Positions 1 through 4,719 of a stretch of DNA of 7,024 bases are shown here, in pieces. Position 1 is the first letter of the stretch; the number at the start of each line of letters is the position of its first letter. This stretch comes from DASZPL01 sp035550315 (GTDB lineage Bacteria > Actinomycetota > Actinomycetes > JAFAQI01), in contig DASZPL010000122.1 in the NCBI GenBank assembly GCA_035550315.1, positions 1 to 7,024 on the forward strand, in the 5' to 3' direction. The notes below the pieces were generated by a model. It saw only the letters and a list, made by a program, of their open reading frames with translations, did not search any database and had not been told where the DNA came from. The position numbers and the translations under genes were made by a program.

Positions 1-811
1 CGACGGCATCAGCCGCGAGCGGGGATGGGGTCGAGAGGGTGAGACGTTCCGGGTGCGCGACGAGCTGACGCGCTACGCGTCCGCGGTCGCCGCGGCCGAG
101 CGGATCGTGCCGGGCTGGTTCGGCCTCGGCGACCTCGACCTGGCAACGCACCTGCTGCGCAGCAGCTGGCTCGCCGACGGGGTCGAGCTGTCGACGGTGA
201 TCCGATGGCTCGGCCAACGGTGGCCGACCGGCATCACGGTGCTGCCCGCCAGCGACGACCCCATCGAGACGTGGGTGCAGCTGGCCGACCGCGCGGTCCA
301 CTTCCAGGAGTGGTGGGTGCGCCTGCACGCCGACGTCCCGGCGCTCGGCTTCGATGTCCGTGGCGCGGCGGATGCCAAACCCGCGCCGGGCGTGGTCGAG
401 GCGATCGAGTCCGCGGATGTGGTCGTGCTCGCGCCGAGCAATCCGGTCGTCTCGATCGGGGTGATCCTGGCGATCCCCGGCATCGCCGAGAGCGTGCGGG
501 CGACCGCGGCTGCGGTCGTCGGCCTGTCGCCGATCGTCGGCGGCGCACCGGTCCGCGGCATGGCAGACGCGTGCCTGCAGGCGATCGGCGTCGACACCAC
601 CGCGGAGGCGGTCGCCCGGCACTACGGCGCGCGCCGTACCGGCGGGCTGATCGACGGCTGGCTCGTGGACGACGTCGACGCCGATGCCGTCGGCTCGCTG
701 GTTCGTGATGGCTTCGGCGCGGCTGCGGTCCCGTTGCTGATGCATGACGTCGAGGCGAGCGCCGCCATGGCGCGGGCGGCCATCGACCTGGTCTGCGGGG
801 AGCGCCGATGA
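1..811 (+). CDS. cofD: 2-phospho-L-lactate / phosphoenolpyruvate transferase CofD (FbiA), 5'-truncated by the window
   Basis: This enzyme of coenzyme F420 synthesis transfers the phospho-lactyl (or phospho-enolpyruvyl) group from its guanylylated donor to the deazaflavin Fo, giving F420-0 or dehydro-F420-0. The reading frame is open from base 2, and 269 residues are visible before the TGA at 809-811. Family proteins are roughly 310-335 residues, so about 50-60 N-terminal residues, including the glycine-rich start of the fold, lie outside the window. Recognisable blocks, numbered from base 2, are GISRERGWGREGETF (2-16), WFGLGDLDLATHLLR (39-53), HFQEWWVR (100-107) and APSNPVVSIG (144-153). A GTG at 53 is internal and should not be taken as the start, because the first of these conserved blocks precedes it. 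The stop overlaps the cofE start as ATGA, so the two genes are translationally coupled. Family assignment is firm; the donor (lactyl versus enolpyruvyl) cannot be read from sequence. Confidence 0.96.
   Translation, partial: DGISRERGWGREGETFRVRDELTRYASAVAAAERIVPGWFGLGDLDLATHLLRSSWLADGVELSTVIRWLGQRWPTGITVLPASDDPIETWVQLADRAVHFQEWWVRLHADVPALGFDVRGAADAKPAPGVVEAIESADVVVLAPSNPVVSIGVILAIPGIAESVRATAAAVVGLSPIVGGAPVRGMADACLQAIGVDTTAEAVARHYGARRTGGLIDGWLVDDVDADAVGSLVRDGFGAAAVPLLMHDVEASAAMARAAIDLVCGERR
797..802 (+). promoter_or_regulatory. Ribosome binding site of cofE inside the cofD 3' end
   Basis: GGGGAG lies 5 bases upstream of the ATG at 808. It supports the ATG inside the ATGA overlap as the real cofE start, and indicates both termination-reinitiation and independent ribosome loading. 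Confidence 0.6.
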
Positions 812-1791
812 CGGCGACGTCGCTCGAGATCCGAGCCGTCGAAGGCATCCCCGAGGTCGTCGAGGGGGACGACCTGGCGGCCTTGATCACCGAGGCCGGG
901 GCCGACCTCCGTGACGGCGACGTCGTCGTGGTCACGAGCAAGGTGGTGTCGAAGTCGGAAGGCCGTCTCGTCAGGGGCAGCCGCGAAGAGCACCTGGCCG
1001 CCGAGACGGTCCGCGTCGTCGCGAGACGCGGGCGTACCCAGATCGTGCAGACGCGCCACGGCTTCGTGCTCGCCGCGGCCGGCATCGACGCGAGCAATGT
1101 CCCGGCCGGCACCGTCGCGTTGCTGCCCATCGACCCGGACGCCTCCGCGCGCACGATTCGCGCGGGGCTGCGCGAACGCCTCGGCGTCGACGTCGCGGTG
1201 ATCGTCACCGACACGATGGGCCGGCCGTGGCGTGACGGAGTGGTCGACACCGCGATCGGCGCCGCCGGGATCGAGGTGCTCGACGACCTGCGCGGCAGCA
1301 CGGACTCCTACGGACAGATCCTCGAGGTGACCGTGACCGCGCTGGCCGACGAGCTCGCCGCGGCGGCCGACCTGGTCAAAGGCAAGCTCGAAGGACGACC
1401 GGTCGCGGTGATCCGCGGTTTCGACGTACGACGACCCAAGGACGAAGACCTCGGCGCCCGGCCGCTGGTGCGCCCGGCCGCCGACGACATGTTCGCCCGC
1501 GGAACCCACGACGCGATCGAGGAAGTGGTGCGCGACAGCGCGCCGGTCGAGGTCGACGCCGGCGGCGCCGCCGACCTCGCCGCCGTCCGGCGAGCCGTGG
1601 CCTCACTCGGCGAGACGCGGGCGGTGCTCACCGTCGCGGCCGACGCCGGCTCGGTCGTCGCGACCGGGTCTGCGCTGGAGGTCGGCTACGCCCTCGGCCG
1701 GCTGATGGCGGCGCTGGCCGCCGAGGGGCTGCGGGCGTCCCGGCCGGTCGAGACCCCGGACGGTGCTCGCGTCGACGTCACGACTCGCTAG
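808..1791 (+). CDS. cofE: Coenzyme F420-0:L-glutamate ligase (CofE / N-terminal FbiB type) with a short novel C-terminal tail
   Basis: The enzyme adds L-glutamate residues to F420-0 using GTP and divalent metal. The protein has 327 residues. The CofE domain occupies about 1-242: GIPEVVEGDDL (13-23), TSKVVSKSEGR (43-53), AGIDASNV (91-98), DTMGRPWRDG (135-144), DTAIGAAG (147-154) and ADLVKGKLEGRPVAVIRG (187-204), ending in a RPAADDMFARGTHDAIEEV-like stretch (222-240) where FbiB passes into its second domain. Mycobacterial FbiB is about 448 residues, with a C-terminal FMN-dependent nitroreductase-like domain of about 200 residues; archaeal CofE is about 250 and has none. This protein is intermediate: residues about 243-327 form an alanine-rich alpha/beta tail that I do not recognise. 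The TAG stop is followed within 5 bp by the convergent neighbour's stop, so no reductase gene follows. The tail may be a shrunken remnant or an unrelated small domain. The family call is firm. Confidence 0.94.
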   Translation: MTATSLEIRAVEGIPEVVEGDDLAALITEAGADLRDGDVVVVTSKVVSKSEGRLVRGSREEHLAAETVRVVARRGRTQIVQTRHGFVLAAAGIDASNVPAGTVALLPIDPDASARTIRAGLRERLGVDVAVIVTDTMGRPWRDGVVDTAIGAAGIEVLDDLRGSTDSYGQILEVTVTALADELAAAADLVKGKLEGRPVAVIRGFDVRRPKDEDLGARPLVRPAADDMFARGTHDAIEEVVRDSAPVEVDAGGAADLAAVRRAVASLGETRAVLTVAADAGSVVATGSALEVGYALGRLMAALAAEGLRASRPVETPDGARVDVTTR

Positions 1792-1796
1792 CGCCT

Positions 1797-2867
1797 TCAG
1801 GGCAACGGGCTGAACCGGACGGCGCCGTCCTGGATCGTGACGTCGTTCCAGATCCGGATCCTCGCGCCGAGCTCGTTGTTCGCGCCGATCATCGCGCCCT
1901 CGCCGATGACCGCCGAGGTCACCACGCTGCGCTGCCCGATGACCGCCCGGCGGCCCACCAGGGAGTCGACCACGTTCGCACCCGCCTGGACGTGCACGCC
2001 GTCGCCGAGGACCGAGCCGCTCACCTGCGCGCCCGCGTCGACCCGGGCACGCGGACCGATCACCGATCCCCCGGTGACGACCGCGCCGGCATGCACGATC
2101 GCCTCGTCGAGGATCAGCGCTTCGCCCGGAGCGCCCGGCATCGACGGCGAGCCGAGGACGCCGGTCACCACGTCGCGGCTTGCCTGGACGAAGGCCGCCG
2201 GGGTTCCCACGTCGAGCCAGTAGGCGTTCTCGACGTAGCCCAGGAGGATCTCGCCGGCGTCGAGCAGGCCCGGGAAGGTGTCCCGCTCGACCGACACCGG
2301 CCGGCCTTCCGGAATCGAGTCGATCACCCGCCGGGTGAAGACGTAGCAGCCCGCGTTGATCCGGTTGGTGACCGGCGAGTCGGACTTCTCGATGAAGGCC
2401 GTCACGCGCGAGTGCGAGTCGGTCGGCACGCACCCGAAGGCACGCGCGTCGTCCACCTCGACCAGGTGCAGCGTCACCGCCGCCTCCCGGCGTCGGTGCA
2501 GCTCGAGCTGGGCACGCAGGTCGTGTCCGGACAGCACGTCGCCGTTGAGCACCAGCACCGGGTCGTCCGGTCCGGACTCGAGCCGCTTCGTGACGTGGCG
2601 AATCCCACCACCCGTGCCCAGCGGCTCGGTCTCGGTCACGAAGTCGATGCGGACCCCGAGCTCCTTGCCGCTGCCGAAGTGCTCATGGAACACCTCCGGC
2701 CGGTACGACGTCGCCAGCACGATGTGGTCGACGCCCGAGTCGCGCAGCCGCGCGAGCTGGTGCTCGAGGAACGGCGCACCCGCGAAGGGCAGCATCGGCT
2801 TCGGCGTGCGCAACGTCAGCGGCTGCAGGCGGGTTCCCTGGCCACCGACCAGGACGACGGCTTCCAC
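1797..2867 (-). CDS. Sugar-1-phosphate nucleotidylyltransferase, mannose-1-phosphate guanylyltransferase-like (ManB/RmlA2 type)
   Basis: This enzyme couples a sugar 1-phosphate with an NTP to give an NDP-sugar and pyrophosphate, probably GDP-mannose for glycan or glycolipid synthesis. From the GTG at 2867 it has 356 residues. The nucleotidyltransferase domain is about 1-235: GGQGTRLQPLT (8-18), PKPMLP (22-27), EPLGTGGGI (81-89), LNGDVL (107-112) with likely metal ligand Asp110, VERDTFPGL (193-201) and YWLDVGTP (216-223) with Asp219. Residues about 250-345 are isoleucine/valine/glycine hexapeptide repeats of a left-handed beta-helix, as in the long RmlA2/ManB-type enzymes. The frame is open further upstream, but that part overlaps the preceding glycosyltransferase gene and the family start is MEAVVLVGGQ-like. 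The start has no good Shine-Dalgarno; it lies 13 bp after the glycosyltransferase stop, so coupling is likely. Synteny with M. tuberculosis Rv3264c (manB) favours mannose, but base and sugar specificity are inferred. It is not CofC/FbiD, which is short and lacks the beta-helix. Confidence 0.88.
   Translation of the reverse strand: MEAVVLVGGQGTRLQPLTLRTPKPMLPFAGAPFLEHQLARLRDSGVDHIVLATSYRPEVFHEHFGSGKELGVRIDFVTETEPLGTGGGIRHVTKRLESGPDDPVLVLNGDVLSGHDLRAQLELHRRREAAVTLHLVEVDDARAFGCVPTDSHSRVTAFIEKSDSPVTNRINAGCYVFTRRVIDSIPEGRPVSVERDTFPGLLDAGEILLGYVENAYWLDVGTPAAFVQASRDVVTGVLGSPSMPGAPGEALILDEAIVHAGAVVTGGSVIGPRARVDAGAQVSGSVLGDGVHVQAGANVVDSLVGRRAVIGQRSVVTSAVIGEGAMIGANNELGARIRIWNDVTIQDGAVRFSPLP
1817..1830. 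repeat. Perfect 14-bp GC palindrome near the convergent cofE / nucleotidylyltransferase ends
   Basis: GGACGGCGCCGTCC is a perfect palindrome lying in the last codons of the nucleotidylyltransferase gene, 26 bp past the cofE stop. As RNA it could fold as a 5-bp stem with a 4-base loop. It lacks a U-tract, and such palindromes are common in DNA this rich in GC, so a terminator role is only a possibility. Confidence 0.2.
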
Positions 2868-2880
2868 AGCGGGAATCCAA

Positions 2881-4008
2881 TCAGGCTTGCGAGACCGCGC
2901 GCGCGTAGGCCGCGAGGTGCGCCTCCGCGCTGGCAGCCCAGGTGAACTCGCGGGCCCGGGCGAGTGCGGCGTCGCCGAGCGCGCGCCGCCGCGTTGCGTC
3001 GTCGAGCAGTGCGGACAACGCCGTCCCGATCGAGGCCGAGTCGGGCTCGGTGTAGGCGACGGCGTCACCGCCGACCTCCGGCAGCGAGAGCCGCTGCGTG
3101 GTGAGGACCGGCGTGCCGCAGGCCATCGCCTCGAGGACCGGCAGTCCGAACCCTTCGCCGTGGCTCGGGAACGCGACCACGGTCGCGCCGCCGAGATAGC
3201 CCGGCAGGTCGGCGAAGCGCAGGTAGCCGGGGCGGACCACCCGCAGGTGGCTCGGCACCTCGGCGACGGCGGCGTCGACGTCCTCGTCCCAGCCGCGGCC
3301 ACCCGCGAGGACCAGCGCGGGCGGGTCGTCGCGCCAGCTCACCGCCTCGACCCAGCCGCGGATCAGTGCCGGCACGTTCTTGCGAGGCTCGAGCACGCCG
3401 AGGAACGCGACGTAGTCGCCACGGATGCCCAGCCGCGCGGCCACCCGGGCACGCTCGGCCTCTGTCGGCGGGTGGAACAGCTGCGGATCGACGCCGTGGT
3501 AGGCGACGTCGAGCATCGTCGGGTCGGCGTCGAGCACCCGGACGAGCTCGTCCCGGGTCGCCTTGCTGGGAACGATCACCCGGGTGGCACGGCGAAGGGC
3601 GGTGCGGATCGCCGAGCGGAAGAACGTGCCCTTGACCGCCGCGATGGCTTCGGGCGAGGTGAAGAAGGTCGCGTCGTGAATGGTGACGACCACCGGCCGG
3701 CCGGCACGCAGCGGCATCGTGTAGTGCGGCGAGTGGATGACCTCGACGGCCAGCTGCTGCGCGACGAGCGGAAGGCCGGTCTGCTCCCAGGCGAGGCGAG
3801 CCGGGCGGTGCGCGATTGCCGGCGGCCCAGGCACGATCGTCGCTTGGGGCGCCACGAGCGCGTAGCGCTCGGCATCGGCCCGCTGGCAGACGATCGCAAG
3901 GTCGGCACCTGCGGCGCCCAGCGCGCCCAGCAGGCCGTCGACGTATCGCCCCACCCCACCGCGATCAGCGGGCACAGCGGTCGCGTCGACCAGCACTCGG
4001 GGGGCCAC
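2881..4008 (-). CDS. GT4-family (GT-B fold) glycosyltransferase
   Basis: The product is a retaining glycosyltransferase that moves a sugar from a nucleotide donor to an unknown acceptor, probably on the inner face of the membrane, in envelope polysaccharide or glycolipid synthesis. It has 375 residues. The N-terminal Rossmann half carries GGVGRYV (17-23), His111 in a VTIHDATFF context, and VPSKATRDEL (146-155). The C-terminal half carries YHGVD (170-174), LGVLEPRKNV (203-212) with the Arg-Lys pair expected to hold the donor diphosphate, and EGFGLPVLE (285-293), the E-x7-E motif of GT4 enzymes. There is no signal peptide or membrane span. The GTG at 4008 is chosen over a GTG at 4065 because a strong GGGGAGGGAG ribosome site lies just upstream and the family begins at the first strand (RVLVDAT). 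It is the first gene of an operon with the downstream nucleotidylyltransferase, which may make its donor. The acceptor is unknown; a mannosyltransferase is plausible from context only. Confidence 0.9.
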   Translation of the reverse strand: MAPRVLVDATAVPADRGGVGRYVDGLLGALGAAGADLAIVCQRADAERYALVAPQATIVPGPPAIAHRPARLAWEQTGLPLVAQQLAVEVIHSPHYTMPLRAGRPVVVTIHDATFFTSPEAIAAVKGTFFRSAIRTALRRATRVIVPSKATRDELVRVLDADPTMLDVAYHGVDPQLFHPPTEAERARVAARLGIRGDYVAFLGVLEPRKNVPALIRGWVEAVSWRDDPPALVLAGGRGWDEDVDAAVAEVPSHLRVVRPGYLRFADLPGYLGGATVVAFPSHGEGFGLPVLEAMACGTPVLTTQRLSLPEVGGDAVAYTEPDSASIGTALSALLDDATRRRALGDAALARAREFTWAASAEAHLAAYARAVSQA

Positions 4009-4014
4009 GAGCGG

Positions 4015-4024
4015 CTCCCTCCCC
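4015..4024 (-). promoter_or_regulatory. Strong ribosome binding site of the glycosyltransferase gene
   Basis: On the minus strand this reads GGGGAGGGAG and ends 6 bases before the GTG at 4006-4008. It decides the start codon of the glycosyltransferase and is the best Shine-Dalgarno in the window. Confidence 0.75.
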
Positions 4025-4037
4025 GTCTGATCTCGTA

Positions 4038-4054
4038 CGAACTTGCTCGAAGTT
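4038..4054. repeat. Short near-direct repeat CGAACTT / CGAAGTT, 10-bp spacing
   Basis: CGAACTT (4038-4044) and CGAAGTT (4048-4054) differ at one base and start exactly 10 bp apart, on the same face of the helix. The AACTT/AAGTT cores also form an inverted repeat (4040-4044 with 4050-4054). The position, about 30-45 bp upstream of the glycosyltransferase start, would suit an operator, but the element is short enough to be chance. Confidence 0.25.
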
Positions 4055-4110
4055 GGTTGCCTCACTCAGCGTACCGTCGTAAGCCGCCGTCGTACGTGCA
4101 TCCTCTACAC

Positions 4111-4713
4111 GTGGCGACACCCTTCGATCTGTTGACTCGCGAGCTGCGCCGAGACGGTTCACGGCCGTTCATCACTTGGTACGGCGACGAGCCCGGCCAG
4201 CGCGTCGAGCTGTCGGTCGCCACGACGGCCAACTGGGTGGCCAAGATCGCCGGATACATCGACGACGAGCTCGACGTCGACGAACCGATCGTCGTCCCGG
4301 CGGCACTGCACTGGATCAGCGCCGTCGCACTGCTCGCGGCGTGGGCGGCCGGAGCCGACGTCGCGACCGCACTAAGCCCCGGTGGTCAGCGCCTCGAGCT
4401 GCCGCTCGACCCGATGGGCGCCGGGCTGTCACGGCTGGTCGCCGCCTATCCCGACGCCTTCTCGTCGCCGAACCCCTCGGGCGAGGACGTGGTCGAGGCT
4501 GCCCGCGGGGCGGTTCCGGAGGCGGCGAGGGTCCTCACCGCGTCGCCGCTGGCCGGACCGGGGCTCGTGTGGGGACTGGTCGGCCCGCTCCTCGCGCAGG
4601 GCTCGGCCGTGTACTGCGCCGCGGACGCAGCCGGCCTGGCCGAGCGCGCCGCCGCGGAACGGGTGACCCACACCGCGGGGGTCGACCTAACCGGCCTCCC
4701 GCGACTGGGCTAG
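4111..4713 (+). CDS. TIGR03089 family protein, incomplete AMP-binding-like, unknown function
   Basis: This is a conserved actinobacterial protein family with no established role. From the GTG at 4111 it has 200 residues; an in-frame GTG at 4096 would add five residues (VHPLH) and is a possible alternative. Neither start has a clear Shine-Dalgarno. The opening (TPFDLLTRELRRDGSRPFI, 3-21) and the stretch FITWYGDEPGQRVELS (20-35) followed by a helix resemble the N-terminal region of acyl-CoA synthetases. The A3 phosphate-binding loop (SSGTTGxPK), the acid motifs and the C-terminal lysine of adenylating enzymes are all absent, so adenylation activity is unlikely. No signal peptide or confident membrane span is seen. 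The stop lies inside the 3' end of the convergent acetoacetyl-CoA synthetase gene (27-bp overlap). As I recall, M. tuberculosis Rv3268 in the comparable region belongs to this family. A much longer open frame upstream is a GC-driven shadow of the minus-strand genes. Confidence 0.82.
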   Translation: MATPFDLLTRELRRDGSRPFITWYGDEPGQRVELSVATTANWVAKIAGYIDDELDVDEPIVVPAALHWISAVALLAAWAAGADVATALSPGGQRLELPLDPMGAGLSRLVAAYPDAFSSPNPSGEDVVEAARGAVPEAARVLTASPLAGPGLVWGLVGPLLAQGSAVYCAADAAGLAERAAAERVTHTAGVDLTGLPRLG

Positions 4714-4719
4714 CTCGAC
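4681..4719. terminator. Imperfect inverted repeat spanning the overlapping convergent gene ends
   Basis: Arms pair GTCGA (4681-4685) with TCGAC (4715-4719), CTA (4687-4689) with TAG (4711-4713), and CC (4691-4692) with GG (4708-4709), with single mismatches between blocks. The CTA and TAG are the stop codons of the two convergent genes. The hairpin could form in either transcript and act as a weak bidirectional terminator, but there is no U-tract on either side, so the role is uncertain. Confidence 0.25.

Larger units (their letters stand above)
4009..4110. promoter_or_regulatory. Divergent intergenic region between glycosyltransferase operon and TIGR03089 gene
   Basis: This is the only non-coding gap of any size in the window (about 100 bp) and must hold the promoters of both divergent units. 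It is noticeably less GC-rich than the flanks around 4031-4060. It contains the palindrome TCGTACGA (4033-4040), a CGTACG (4091-4096) and a near-direct repeat at 4038-4054. I could not assign convincing -35/-10 pairs: TTGGTT (4053-4058) and TACCGT (4072-4077) on the plus strand are only 13 bp apart. Confidence 0.5.

Noticed and set aside
622..1509. Minus-strand open frame of 295 residues across cofD and cofE
   Set aside because: Antisense to two recognised F420 genes, with no motif of its own.
1781..1793. The 13-base string CGACTCGCTAGCG at the end of cofE recurs, on the other strand, at the end of hemH (around 6662-6674)
   Set aside because: Both genes simply end with Thr-Arg-TAG in favoured codons; the match is short and does not extend, so coincidence is the simplest reading.
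1797..2867. Possibility that the nucleotidyltransferase is the F420 enzyme CofC/FbiD because it sits beside cofD-cofE
   Set aside because: It has the sugar nucleotidylyltransferase signature GGQGTRLQPLT, YWLDVGTP and a C-terminal beta-helix; CofC is about 200 residues without these.
1992..2945. Plus-strand open frame of 317 residues opposite the nucleotidylyltransferase
   Set aside because: Rich in Arg, His and Asp with no domain pattern; it lies on the antisense of a well-recognised enzyme and is a codon-bias shadow.
2868..3302. Upstream extension of the nucleotidylyltransferase frame to a start near 3302
   Set aside because: The extension overlaps the glycosyltransferase gene in another frame, has low-complexity shadow composition and precedes the family's normal N-terminus.
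2356..4110. Very long plus-strand open frame running into the TIGR03089 gene, which would make a fusion of about 785 residues
   Set aside because: Its first 585 or so residues are arginine/proline-rich, low-complexity translation opposite two clearly real minus-strand genes. Only the part from about 4111 matches a family. The frame stays open because stop codons are rare in GC-rich DNA.
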